From Nocardia cyriacigeorgica GUH-2 (GTDB lineage: Bacteria; Actinomycetota; Actinomycetes; Mycobacteriales; Mycobacteriaceae), in NCBI RefSeq assembly GCF_000284035.1, contig NC_016887.1, positions 1,736,001 through 1,800,000 on the forward strand: DNA of 64,000 bases, written 5' to 3'. This document shows positions 34,692 to 42,839 of this stretch, in pieces. Below the pieces are notes generated by a model. It was not told the origin of the DNA. It was given only the letters and a program-made list of their open reading frames with translations, and made no database searches. The translations under genes were made by a program, and so were the position numbers. Within the stretch, counting starts at the first letter, position 1. Each line of letters opens with the position of its first letter.

Positions 34692-36430
34692 GAGTCGAAC
34701 CCCTTGCGCAGCAACAATTCGATGGACGTGCGGTCGCTGGCGTTGACCGCCTTCAGCGCGTCGGCCCATTCTGCTGCGGTGAACGAACTCTCCTTGAGCT
34801 GGGTCAGCCGGCTGTGGTGCTCGCGCCAATCGTGCTCCCAGGTCCGGGTGGGTAGAACGGTGCGCAGGCTTTCCAGTGCCTGGTGCAAGTAGGCCAGGCG
34901 CGGCAAATGCCGCGGTGTGACCACCGCGTTGGCGCAGGCCAGGCAGAGCAGAAACGATGCCCGGCAAGGCGATCCGTGCGGGCTGAACGGGCTGTGAGTG
35001 TAGTCGCCGCAGTTCGCCGTGGCAGTGTCGGTGCCGACGTCACCTGCGCAGGAATCATCGGTAACTCTCGCCGCGACAACAGCTTTAGCGTGGTCGACGG
35101 CATCGGCGATCCCCTCGGCGATCACCGCTTCGGCGCGCCGGTGCGTGGCCGGATCACGCAGAACGTAGACGCGGTCGTGAACGTCGAGGCTGTGCTGAGT
35201 GGGAGTGCGCCGATGCAGGACGGTCACCGTGCGCCGCAAACGACGCAGATTCAGCTCCCCGGCCCCGGTCACCTGGCTCCATCGACGGAAGACCGGGTTG
35301 ACGATGCCGATGCCGGTGCGCAGCAGCGCAGCGCGATCGTTGACCAGCAGAGGAAGATGAACGTGCCAGACGATGAGCAGATCGGTCGCAGCGCCGTGAG
35401 CACGCAACAGGTCACGGGCTGGGGCGGTGGCCTCGATCGCGCGGGTGAACAGCCGTCCTGGCGAGTTCGGGCCCCAGTCGGTCAGATTGCGGGTCTCGTA
35501 ACGATGAGCCGTGTGACGCCGCCGTTTCTCCAGCTCGGCCCGATAGACGATCGGCTCACCCGGCGCTGACGCGGACAGCACTTGCGGAACCACCATCTCC
35601 GAGACGGCCGTGAGATTCCAGCCGTGAGCACTCACGATCAGCGTCACCAGCGAGACCATCTCGACTCGGTCGAGAAACAGCCGCCGCCAGGTCCATTCCG
35701 AGCTGGTCCCGCCCAGCGCATCCAGGTAGGGCTCGACGACCCGACGACGTCCGTCCGCGCCGACATCAACAGGAACATCCCCGGTCCGCGCCAAATGGTC
35801 GAGCGCTTCACCCAGCACCCACTCGCGGCTGCCGTCGTCGAACGCGCCCGACCGCCAGGCATCCAGATGCGCCCGATTCTCGGCGATCCGCTGCCAGGCC
35901 CGCCGGAAGTGGCCGGCCGCAGCCTGTCTGATCTCCTCGAATTCCTCCGGCGAATACGCCGATTCCGTGGCACCCGAGTAAGCAACCCGTCGCAGCACCG
36001 CCTCGCGAGTCGCCTCGGGAAGCTGATCATCGCGCTTCAGCAGTGCTGCGATCTTGCGAATCTGTCTTTGTCCCAACGTCTTATTCGCGCGACTGACCCT
36101 CCACTGGTTCCAGACCGCCGGCGTGATGTCGGCGATGGACTGTGGTGCGGGGTCCAGTTGCGCGAGCCACCGGGTGAACGTGCGGACCAGGAACCACACC
36201 TCCGTGCTCGTGGCCGTCGATCGCCATTCCCCCGGTGGGTAGATCCGGCTCGCAAACGCCGCAGCGAGAGATCGCTGCAACGCAGCCGACACCGGCAACG
36301 CACCGAAGTCGAAGATCGCCCGCTGATCACCCTTCTCGCTGATGTGCGTGACCACCGCAGCGGCATCGTCGAGCACCGATGGCCGCCGGTGCCCTTCGGC
36401 CGGCAGCCCGGCGTGCACTCCTCGCGCCAT
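34688..36430 (-). CDS. Tyrosine recombinase-like protein (second of the trio)
   Basis: 580 aa from the ATG at 36430, which shares one base with the preceding stop (TGATG). The N-terminal half is like a SAM-like core-binding domain (EVWFLVRTFTRWLAQLDPAP). The C-terminal region keeps RRLRRTVTVLHRR and a Tyr in HDRVYVLRDP, but a full R-K-HxxR-H-Y set is not visible, so it may be a structural partner. Possible zinc Cys near CRASFLLCLACA. Confidence 0.65.
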   Translation of the reverse strand: MARGVHAGLPAEGHRRPSVLDDAAAVVTHISEKGDQRAIFDFGALPVSAALQRSLAAAFASRIYPPGEWRSTATSTEVWFLVRTFTRWLAQLDPAPQSIADITPAVWNQWRVSRANKTLGQRQIRKIAALLKRDDQLPEATREAVLRRVAYSGATESAYSPEEFEEIRQAAAGHFRRAWQRIAENRAHLDAWRSGAFDDGSREWVLGEALDHLARTGDVPVDVGADGRRRVVEPYLDALGGTSSEWTWRRLFLDRVEMVSLVTLIVSAHGWNLTAVSEMVVPQVLSASAPGEPIVYRAELEKRRRHTAHRYETRNLTDWGPNSPGRLFTRAIEATAPARDLLRAHGAATDLLIVWHVHLPLLVNDRAALLRTGIGIVNPVFRRWSQVTGAGELNLRRLRRTVTVLHRRTPTQHSLDVHDRVYVLRDPATHRRAEAVIAEGIADAVDHAKAVVAARVTDDSCAGDVGTDTATANCGDYTHSPFSPHGSPCRASFLLCLACANAVVTPRHLPRLAYLHQALESLRTVLPTRTWEHDWREHHSRLTQLKESSFTAAEWADALKAVNASDRTSIELLLRKGFDS

Positions 36431-37935
36431 CAGCCGGCCACCTCGGCATCGAGGATCCGCTCCGACGCCGCCGCCAGCTTCGCCAGCAGTTCGGCGACAT
36501 CCGGATCGTCGTCCTCGATCAACAGGGACCGCACCTCCAGGTCCGAGACCGGGGCCAGGTAAATATCGCGGGTAACCTGTTCGCTCGCGTGCCCGAGCAG
36601 GTCTTTGACCATCCGCCAGGGCGACATGTAGAGCAGCATGTAGTCGCGGCGTTCCTCGGGCGTCAGATCCAGCCGCATGTCCAGCGCCCGATGCAACGCC
36701 ACCAGCATGTAAAGCGCGAACGAATGCCGCGCCATATGCGGCGTCGCGAACGGCGGATCCGGCACCACCCCCGCCAGCGTCACCGCGCAACGCCGCGATG
36801 CCGCCCGGAACACAGCCTCCCAGGAATGGGCACCGAACGGGGTCCCGTCCTCGGCAAGCCACAACCACAGCGGCTCCAACCCGCTATCACTCTGGACGAA
36901 CAGCCGCCGCCGCTCGTCCGGCTCCAGCGCATCGATCCGGCGTTCCCCGGTCCGGCCGTGCCGGTCGCGCCAATGCAGCACCCGTTGCTGCCACCCGGAC
37001 TGCTTGACGACCAGCCAGATATCGTCCAACGCGTCGTAACGGCCTGCGGTTTGCGCCCGCCGGATCGCCCCCCTGCGGGTCGTAGCGCAATACGCCTCGA
37101 CCTCCCGCAGCACGGTCGCGGAGATGTAGAACGTGCGGGCCCGCTTGCTCTTGGCCACCGCCGCTGCCAGCCGCGCCTCGACGTACCGCTGCGGCGTATT
37201 CGCCGAGGCAGGCAGCTCGATCGTCAACAGCGACCCGCCCTCCCCGAGCCGCAATCCGCTGCTCAACAGCAGGTCGGCGAACGCGGCATTGCGGTCGTCG
37301 TGACGGCCGCGCCAGGACGGGTCCATGCGGCCTTCGGCGGTGTAGCCACGCAGCCCGACATCGCGCCACAACCGAAACGCCCTGGGCGTCAACCATTTCA
37401 CGTTCGAGGAACGGACGTCCTTCGCTCGCGCCTCGGCCACCTCCACCAGGTCCCCGTAGCGGTTGCGGACCGTCTTGACCCCGACCGGGCTCTCGGCCAC
37501 AAACCCCTGCTTGACCGCCCACCCATAGAGCCGACTCAGCGCCGCCAACTCCCGGTTCCACTTCGAGCCGCTGATCCGCCGCATGTTCCGCGGCGACCGC
37601 CGCCGCCAATCCTCGAAGTCGAGCAAATCATCGTAATCTGCTGCATCCCAGTACTTCCCGCGGCTCCACAAGAAATTGAAGAACACCCGATAATCCGTGG
37701 TGTACGAGCGCTTCGTCGCCTTGCGAAGGTTCGCAAACGACGACCGGCCGAAGTAGCGCGTCAACCGCGCATCCACCCGGAAGTCCGGATCCACCATGAA
37801 CGGGTCACCCGGATCCAGCCCGAAGGACTCCTCCCGCTCGACAAGATCCCGCCACTCATCCAGCAGCGGATGCTGACCGGACGGAGCAGCCAGCTCCGCG
37901 GAAACCCAATGCACCGTCCACAACCTGGACATCAC
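36430..37935 (-). CDS. Tyrosine recombinase (first of the trio)
   Basis: 501 aa with a complete catalytic set: LLLSSGLRLGEGG (Arg I), KSKRARTFYI (Lys), TPHMARHSFALYML (HxxR), LLGHASEQVTRDIYLAP (His and Tyr nucleophile). The N-terminal half has a core-binding domain (TKRSYTTDYRVFFNFLWSRG). This is the most likely active cutter of the element and its first gene, with the other two recombinases translationally coupled behind it. Confidence 0.88.
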   Translation of the reverse strand: MMSRLWTVHWVSAELAAPSGQHPLLDEWRDLVEREESFGLDPGDPFMVDPDFRVDARLTRYFGRSSFANLRKATKRSYTTDYRVFFNFLWSRGKYWDAADYDDLLDFEDWRRRSPRNMRRISGSKWNRELAALSRLYGWAVKQGFVAESPVGVKTVRNRYGDLVEVAEARAKDVRSSNVKWLTPRAFRLWRDVGLRGYTAEGRMDPSWRGRHDDRNAAFADLLLSSGLRLGEGGSLLTIELPASANTPQRYVEARLAAAVAKSKRARTFYISATVLREVEAYCATTRRGAIRRAQTAGRYDALDDIWLVVKQSGWQQRVLHWRDRHGRTGERRIDALEPDERRRLFVQSDSGLEPLWLWLAEDGTPFGAHSWEAVFRAASRRCAVTLAGVVPDPPFATPHMARHSFALYMLVALHRALDMRLDLTPEERRDYMLLYMSPWRMVKDLLGHASEQVTRDIYLAPVSDLEVRSLLIEDDDPDVAELLAKLAAASERILDAEVAG

Positions 37936-37948
37936 CCTCCTCTATGTA

Positions 37949-37970
37949 CTGCAACATGATCAGCTGCAAC
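37949..37970. repeat. Short direct repeats at presumed element end
   Basis: CTGCAAC occurs at 37949-37955 and 37964-37970, 15 nt apart, between the first recombinase gene and the truncated zinc-ribbon gene. Could be recombinase-binding repeats; too short to be certain. Confidence 0.35.
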
Positions 37971-38487
37971 ACACGGAGTTAATAAGGAATCGGTGGCAGT
38001 AGAAACCCGCTCGCCAGATTTCATTGGCGCGCGGCCGCACCCGCAGGACTCGCCAGTTGTGCAGGCTTCGCCGCACTGCGGCACCGGCAAGTAGTGAAGC
38101 AGGGATAGCCCAGATGCCGGGCACCAGTGCAGCGCCAACCAGGGTACTGACGGAGTGCGCCGCACCGGGCTCGGTGGGCTGGTAGGTCCTGTAGGCGTCG
38201 ACGGCTGGCACCACCATAAGCAGTGCCATAAGCAGCAACACTGATGCGATGAGAAATAGCCGACCAGTCGGACGAGTCTCTGGCTCGCGGGCCAGGCTGG
38301 CGGCCAACGCCGAGGTTTGCGTGCGTTCAACCGTGGCAGTTCCGATCACGGGGACCAGCCCGCTCGCGGCTAAACCCGTCCCGCTGTATATAGCGGTGGA
38401 ATAGTCGGTTGATACGCCTTGTGAACAAAGAGCGGGCACGCTCTGGACGAAATCAACCCGCCTGCACGTCGGACAGGTGATGTCCAT
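37960..38487 (-). pseudogene. Zinc-ribbon membrane protein, C-terminus truncated
   Basis: 175 aa frame. The N-terminus ITCPTCRRVDFVQSVPALC, a TxxYSGTGLAASG stretch and two transmembrane helices (about 81-101 and 117-138) fit a conserved actinobacterial zinc-ribbon membrane family. These proteins end with a second Cys pair after WRAGFYCHRC; here FYCHR is followed by FLINSVCCS and a stop. Homology is therefore lost at about base 37985, the presumed edge of the recombinase element. Confidence 0.65.
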
Positions 38488-38502
38488 AGTTACCTCCTTC
38501 GC

Positions 38503-38980
38503 TTATGTGCCGCACGGGAGACTCTGCGCCCGCCCTCCTGAACGCGTGGGTATATCCAACATGGCTTCGAATCCACTGTCGAGACTTAGATTGCCGGTAG
38601 GTTGCTGAGGGGCGAAGTTGTCGGCGTGTTGTGCATCCCGGGCGTGTCGTCTTTGCGAGACCTCAAAGGCCCCACCGTGTACGATGGTTCGTCGACTTGG
38701 AAGGTGAGGAGCCTGATCGTTGAGGGCCAGGGTCGTGGCGGCGCGCCGCCATGCGGCCAATCGGAACGTCTCAGAGGTGCGACGCATGCGGCAATGCACC
38801 CGGATCCGAACCCGAACCACTCGCAGGAAACTCTCAACAAAGTTGTTCGTCGTCGGGTCGTACAGCGCCCCGATTAGTTGCGGAGAGTTGCGCCGCGTTT
38901 CTCGATAACACGAGGTCGGAGCCCATTTCGAGTAGTCGATCGTGGCTGACGGTTGTGCCCAGTTGTCGTGCGGCCAGATC
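38503..38980. other. Region without a supported gene
   Basis: A long minus-strand frame crosses this stretch and continues into the antisense of a tRNA 3' fragment (the CSPIWTRTRNLPR-type translation). The C-terminal part is unrecognised. I regard the frame as spurious or as decayed sequence at an old integration site. Confidence 0.5.
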
Positions 38981-39018
38981 CTCGGCAGGTTTCTGGTTCG
39001 AGTCCAGATGGGGGAGCA
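38980..39018 (+). other. tRNA 3'-half fragment (candidate attachment site)
   Basis: TCTGG-TTCGAGT-CCAGA (38992-39008) is a perfect T-arm with canonical TTCGAGT loop, followed by TGGGGGAG and CA, like an acceptor 3' strand. No matching 5' acceptor strand or D/anticodon arms occur upstream, so only the 3' part is present. tRNA 3' ends are the usual att sites of actinobacterial integrases. The isotype cannot be told. Confidence 0.6.
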
Positions 39019-39020
39019 GG

Positions 39021-39068
39021 AAAAGGCCCCTGACCAGCAGTTCACGCTGCACGGTCAGGGGCCCTTTT
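39021..39068 (+). terminator. Rho-independent terminator after tRNA fragment
   Basis: AAAAGGCCCCTGACC and GGTCAGGGGCCCTTTT pair into a long GC-rich stem closed by A/T tracts, immediately after the tRNA 3' fragment. This is the native terminator one expects behind a tRNA gene. Confidence 0.8.
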
Positions 39069-39132
39069 CGTACCACCACCCCCGAACTCGCAACTAAGTC
39101 TCGAGAAAGCCGCGTCACGTCCGATCGCGGCG

Positions 39133-39276
39133 TCATCCTGAGCCGGCTTGCCGAGCCCGGCCATCACCGCTCCGTGGACGACCCGTGCGATACACCCGCC
39201 CTCGAGCCATGTACTTGCTCTGAGTCATGGCCGGATCGGCGTGCTGCAGGACGTAAGCGGTGGCCCTCGCGGACCA
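39133..39276 (-). pseudogene. Phage-type tyrosine integrase C-terminal remnant
   Basis: The minus strand encodes AYVLQHADPAMTQSKYMARG, which matches the final His-x-Tyr region of tRNA-targeting integrases (LGHADxxxTxxxYxxR). The rest of the enzyme is missing and the end is frameshifted. It lies about 115 bp from the tRNA fragment, where the integrase of a tRNA-integrated island normally sits. Confidence 0.6.
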
Positions 39277-39383
39277 CGCAGGAAGCCGTACAGTCGAGCG
39301 TCCAAACAGCAGAAAGCTGCGTGTGAGGCAGCCGAAACTCACGGACGTACTGGAACGCCCGCTTAGTGTGGGCCGCGTGACCG

Positions 39384-39593
39384 ACGAGTTCGCCGCTGGT
39401 TCAACGGGTCTGGTACGAGGCCGATACCGCGGACCCAGGGCATCTCGACCGGCTCAGGCGGGCGTTCATCAGCATCGACACGCTTGTCCCGTCGGTCATT
39501 GTCGACTACTGCCACGACTGCACCGGCTCGATAGCCGATGGCGAGTTCCTCGACCGCTATCTGCGGATGCTCGCGGAGGACGGACAGGAGTGA
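39384..39593 (+). CDS. Small conserved-looking protein, start unresolved
   Basis: The frame ending at 39593 reads SSPLVQRVWYEADTADPGH, then LRRAFISIDTLVPSVIVDYC and ends FLDRYLRMLAEDGQE. This looks like a genuine coding sequence, but a TGA lies just upstream in frame (39378-39380) and no good start follows. A GTG at 39377 in the next frame (VTDE) would be a natural start, so a frameshift near codon 4 is possible. Confidence 0.45.
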   Translation, partial: TSSPLVQRVWYEADTADPGHLDRLRRAFISIDTLVPSVIVDYCHDCTGSIADGEFLDRYLRMLAEDGQE

Positions 39594-39639
39594 GCGCCGT
39601 CACCTACTGCGGTGGTCAGGTCGGACGTCGAGTGGGCTG

Positions 39640-39679
39640 GAAAAGCCCTCCACCAGCGCAAGCTCGTGGAGGGCTTTTC
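39640..39679 (+). terminator. Rho-independent terminator
   Basis: GAAAAGCCCTCCAC and GTGGAGGGCTTTTC form a perfect 14-bp stem with a 12-nt loop, followed by GGTTTT. Lies between the small plus-strand gene and the convergent minus-strand gene at 39719, so it may serve both. Confidence 0.85.
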
Positions 39680-39718
39680 GGTTTTCCCGAATCCTCGGGG
39701 GAATCCGCTCCTTTGCCG

Positions 39719-40117
39719 TCAGGAGTCAAGGGCGGCAGCGATCTTCCCCGCCATCGCCGTGACGGCGGGAGTCGGCGCCGCCTTGCCGGAACGCGTGGCG
39801 GCCTCGATGGCGACCAGGACGGTGTCGCGGAAGTTGGCCGCCTCACCGGGCTGGGCGGCCAAGCACGTCATGGCTGCGGTGAGCGCGGGCAGGACGTGAT
39901 CGGCGAGCTCGGCGGCGGTCTTGCCCGGGAGCCGGATGTCGCGGGATTTGGCGGCGAGAATATGTCCGGTGAGTCCGGTCGCGGAGCTGAGGGCGGTGGT
40001 GCCCTGCGAGACGGCCTTGTGCGGGGCGCCGGCGGCAGCGAGGAGCGAGACGGCGCCGTAGGCGGCGGTGCGGATGGTGGCCTTGTCCTGGTCGGACAGG
40101 GCGATGGTGGTGGTCAT
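39719..40117 (-). CDS. Conserved hypothetical protein
   Basis: 132 aa from the ATG at 40117 with GAGGA 9 nt upstream; the frame is open further upstream but reads as noise. Ala-rich and helical (IRTAAYGAVSLLAAAGAPHK, LADHVLPALTAAMTCLAAQP). No transmembrane segment and no family recognised. Monocistronic, with a strong terminator directly after the stop. Confidence 0.7.
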   Translation of the reverse strand: MTTTIALSDQDKATIRTAAYGAVSLLAAAGAPHKAVSQGTTALSSATGLTGHILAAKSRDIRLPGKTAAELADHVLPALTAAMTCLAAQPGEAANFRDTVLVAIEAATRSGKAAPTPAVTAMAGKIAAALDS

Positions 40118-40300
40118 GTCGTGTTCCTCGTTTCGGTAGGGGCCCTGGGGTTTCGGGGCCGTTTCGTTCGATGAACACACTTTCTCCGGTCGCGCTGACA
40201 CGGACCTGACGCCGTCCTGACAGCCTCGCTGACGTGGCAGACGGCACAATGCCCCACGTGTGGCCGAACGCCTGCGGCGCGCCGGTGGGCGTTCGCACTG

Positions 40301-40894
40301 TCAGCGTCCGTTGCCGCCTTCGAGTTCCCGGATCCGTTTCGCGGCCTCGGCGAGCCGCTGCTTCCTGGACTCGGCATCGGACTTCTTCAGGTCCTCGTAG
40401 ACCTTCTCGTCGGTATCGCTGAACCGCAGGATCATCCTCGGGATGCTCAGGGTGACGATCAGCGACGGCCAGACGATCCAGGCGTAGTCCCAGCCCACAA
40501 TTACCTGCAGGACGAGGAAGCTGATCAGCGTGATGCCGACGATGATCCAGTCGAGCGATTCGATGGTGTTGCCGCGGGCACGGAGGGCGGACAGTTCGGC
40601 CGCAGCGGTAGAAGCAGCGACCTTGTCGCCTCCGGGTACGGCATGGTCATCGGAGAAAGGAACCTTCACCACCTGACCGTCGACGCGGCTCAGCGGCGCG
40701 CCGCCGGGAAGGCCGGCGAACACGTCGGCCAGGGCGCCGAAGGTGCGAGCGGTCGCGGCGGCGCCCGAACGGTCGTAGAACTCGGCGGTGTCCAATCGCC
40801 CATCGGCGTAGTGCTTGCCGAGCGCGTCGAGGGCGTGCGTCCGTTCGTCTTCGCTGAGGAGCAGATCATCGGCGGGATCGGGATTCGAGGTCAT
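40301..40894 (-). CDS. DUF1707 (SHOCT-like) membrane protein
   Basis: 197 aa. The N-terminal 65 residues (LSEDERTHALDALGKHYADG, RLDTAEFYDRSGAA) match the DUF1707/SHOCT-like motif. Two transmembrane helices follow (about 116-133 and 138-155), then a charged Lys/Arg/Glu C-terminal helix. Family members are actinobacterial and of unknown function. Confidence 0.8.
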   Translation of the reverse strand: MTSNPDPADDLLLSEDERTHALDALGKHYADGRLDTAEFYDRSGAAATARTFGALADVFAGLPGGAPLSRVDGQVVKVPFSDDHAVPGGDKVAASTAAAELSALRARGNTIESLDWIIVGITLISFLVLQVIVGWDYAWIVWPSLIVTLSIPRMILRFSDTDEKVYEDLKKSDAESRKQRLAEAAKRIRELEGGNGR

Positions 40895-41012
40895 GGCATC
40901 GACACTTCCTTACCGGCGCTGAGAACTGTCACCGAGTCCAGTGTCGCACCCGAGCACGTTGCCCGGTCGGCGATCGAGCGCCATGGGGCCCCGCCGCGGG
41001 CTGTTCTTCGCT

Positions 41013-41105
41013 CTAGTCGTGTGGCCACCAGATCGTGGCGGCGATCACCAGTAGCGGCAGGCCGATCGCGATGGCGTATCCGGTGGGGACGGTCCATTCG
41101 CTCAC
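41013..41105 (-). CDS. Tiny single-TM protein
   Basis: 30 aa from a GTG at 41105: VSEWTVPTGYAIAIGLPLL then VIAATIWWPHD, one transmembrane helix with a Trp-rich end. Start overlaps the stop of the upstream gene (GTGA, 4 nt), which supports translation by coupling. Function unknown. Confidence 0.5.
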   Translation of the reverse strand: MSEWTVPTGYAIAIGLPLLVIAATIWWPHD

Positions 41106-41401
41106 ACCGGTGTCGCCGTGATGGACCAGCGGGCGAATGACAAGCGCGGGCATACCGTTTCCACGTCCGCGATGTGCATGAGCGCGTCCAGCTCGAGGAC
41201 ACCGATGTGGTCTGGTGCAGGCAGGATGACCGCCTCGGCGCTGGTATTTCGCGCCTGGTCCGTCAATGGAAGGACCGATACATCGGCAGGCCAGACCAGC
41301 CGATACCCCAGCTTTCGGGCCAGCCGCTGCATTTGTGCTGCATGCCAGTCCGGCGCGCTGCTGCGCTCGTAGTCGATCCATCCCAGAGCTATCGGCTTCA
41401 C
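41102..41401 (-). CDS. Conserved hypothetical actinobacterial protein
   Basis: 99 aa from a GTG at 41401 (VKPIALGWIDYERS); the longer frame to 41614 covers the divergent promoter. KPIALGWIDYE, RLARKLGYRLVW, EAVILPAPDHIGVLELDALM and ADVETVCP form an alpha/beta pattern that I have seen in small mycolata proteins resembling part of the serine-recombinase catalytic fold. There is no catalytic Ser. Co-transcribed with the 30-aa membrane protein behind it and divergent from the XRE/PLD-like gene. Confidence 0.6.
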   Translation of the reverse strand: MKPIALGWIDYERSSAPDWHAAQMQRLARKLGYRLVWPADVSVLPLTDQARNTSAEAVILPAPDHIGVLELDALMHIADVETVCPRLSFARWSITATPV

Positions 41402-41563
41402 TCGTGAACCACCCCTTGATCGAGTTTTGGCGGTGCCCCGCCGCCCGGGATTCATGGTCGACCGGGCGGCGCGGCCTGGAGTGAGCCTCGCGTTGATCAC
41501 GGGGACGGCGGAACCTCGTACGTTTCCCACTTCAGGACGTCCTGATGGGTGTACAACGTCCCT

Positions 41564-42304
41564 ATGGCGAATGAGCGGTTGCGCGCCGCGATGGCCGCGC
41601 GGGGATGGACTCACGGACGTTTGGCTGAAGCGACCGGTGTGGACCCAAAATCGGTGGAGCGCTGGGTAAATCTAGGTCGAGTCCCCCGGCGGCGTACCGC
41701 AATTCATGCTGCGGAGTGTCTTGGTGAGGACGTCAATGCCCTGTGGCCCGCGCTCCGGCAGGCACGTACAGCACGGGCCGTCAGCCCCGAACTAGTTGCC
41801 CTCTACGATCAGCGGCCCGACGTTCCGCCGTCGGTTTTCGTCGACGTGTTCGCGGCTGCGCGCCACCATATCGACGTCTTGGTCTACGCGGCGGTCTTCT
41901 TGCACGAGGCGTATCCCCGGCTCAATGACCTGTTGATAGAACGGGCGGGCGCGGGCTGTTCGATACGGATAGCCGTAGGTGACGCGGACAGTGCCAACGT
42001 CCGGCAACGAGGCGACGAGGAGAAATTCGGGCACGGCATCGAATCGCGTTGCCGCCTGGCCTTGCTGCACTACCGACCGCTGCAAGCCACACCCGGCATC
42101 GAGCTACGGACTCATGCCACCACGCTCTACAACAGCATTTTTCGTGCCGATGAGGAAATGCTCGTCAATGCCCACATATGGGGAATGAACGCTTACCGTG
42201 CGCCGGTCTGGCATCTGCGCCGCACCACGGATGGTGGTCTATTCGACACGTATACCGACAGTTTCGAGGCGGTCTGGCAAACCGGCCGACCGGTGGAAGG
42301 GTGA
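41564..42304 (+). CDS. XRE-family regulator with PLD-like C-terminal domain
   Basis: 246 aa from the ATG at 41564 (MANERLRAAMAARGW), the usual start of these proteins; a GTG at 41549 is possible and neither has a strong ribosome site. The N-terminal helix-turn-helix is WTHGRLAEATGVDPKSVERW. The C-terminal 170 residues resemble a single phospholipase-D-like half domain (IDVLVYAAVFL, SIRIAVGDA, NSIFRADEEMLVNAHIW) without a clear HKD motif. In actinobacteria this type is typically followed by a NUDIX hydrolase, as here 4 nt later. Confidence 0.8.
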   Translation: MANERLRAAMAARGWTHGRLAEATGVDPKSVERWVNLGRVPRRRTAIHAAECLGEDVNALWPALRQARTARAVSPELVALYDQRPDVPPSVFVDVFAAARHHIDVLVYAAVFLHEAYPRLNDLLIERAGAGCSIRIAVGDADSANVRQRGDEEKFGHGIESRCRLALLHYRPLQATPGIELRTHATTLYNSIFRADEEMLVNAHIWGMNAYRAPVWHLRRTTDGGLFDTYTDSFEAVWQTGRPVEG

Positions 42305-42308
42305 GCCG

Positions 42309-42779
42309 ATGACGCGCACCGAATACTACGACGACCCATCCGCACCCGAGCCGAACAGTCTCGTCGTCGCCGCTTCCGCTGTCGTGTGCGACGAAAAGGG
42401 GCGCATCCTGCTGCAGCGCCGCGCCGACAGCGGACTCTGGGCATTGCCCGGTGGTGCGATGGAGATGACCGACAGCCTTCCTGGCTGTGCTGTACGAGAG
42501 GTCAAGGAGGAGACGGGGCTCGATATCGAAATCACCGGGCTCGTCGGCACTTACACCGATCCGCGCCACATCATCGCCTATAGCGACGGCGAGGTGCGGC
42601 GCCAGTTCAATGTGTGCTTCCTCGCGCGAGTAGTCGGCGGCGAGCTAGCCATATCCGACGAGTCCACCGAACTTCGGTTCGTCGATCCGACGGAGCTGGA
42701 CAACCTGGACATGCATCACACGCAGCGACTCAGACTGTCCCACTACCTGGAGGGGCGACCGGGCCCCTACCTCGGCTGA
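42309..42779 (+). CDS. NUDIX hydrolase
   Basis: 156 aa. A complete NUDIX box is visible: GGAMEMTDSLPGCAVREVKE followed by ETGL (Gx5Ex7REUxEExGU). It should hydrolyse a nucleoside-diphosphate-linked substrate; specificity is not evident. It starts 4 nt after the XRE/PLD-like stop, so the two are an operon ended by the hairpin at 42795. Confidence 0.92.
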   Translation: MTRTEYYDDPSAPEPNSLVVAASAVVCDEKGRILLQRRADSGLWALPGGAMEMTDSLPGCAVREVKEETGLDIEITGLVGTYTDPRHIIAYSDGEVRRQFNVCFLARVVGGELAISDESTELRFVDPTELDNLDMHHTQRLRLSHYLEGRPGPYLG

Positions 42780-42794
42780 GAGCCCAGACGGGAA

Positions 42795-42830
42795 CGAAGG
42801 CGCCACCAGCGCCAAGCGGTGGGGCCTTCG
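42795..42830 (+). terminator. Rho-independent terminator
   Basis: CGAAGGCGCCACC and GGTGGGGCCTTCG pair with one internal mismatch around a 10-nt loop, 15 nt beyond the NUDIX stop. Few T residues follow, as is common in actinobacteria. Confidence 0.7.
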
Positions 42831-42839
42831 TCGGAATCT

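Larger units (their letters stand above)
31769..37970. mobile_element. Tn554/RIT-like element with three tyrosine recombinases
   Basis: The core is a minus-strand run of four overlapping genes: recombinases at 36430-37935, 34688-36430 and 32568-34691, then a TnpC-like protein at 32170-32571. Stop/start overlaps are TGATG, GTGA and ATGA. Edges are inferred from gene truncations: a dehydrogenase loses its C-terminus near 31747 and a zinc-ribbon protein near 37985. Short direct repeats sit near each edge (GTTGCCGA at 31769 and 31795; CTGCAAC at 37949 and 37964). Exact ends are not proven. Confidence 0.6.

Noticed and set aside
38980..39018. Complete tRNA gene
   Set aside because: Only the T-arm and 3' acceptor strand are present; no matching 5' acceptor, D-arm or anticodon arm could be found upstream.
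38503..39045. 180-aa minus-strand frame as a gene
   Set aside because: Its N-terminal part is the antisense translation of a tRNA 3' fragment and its terminator, a common false gene.
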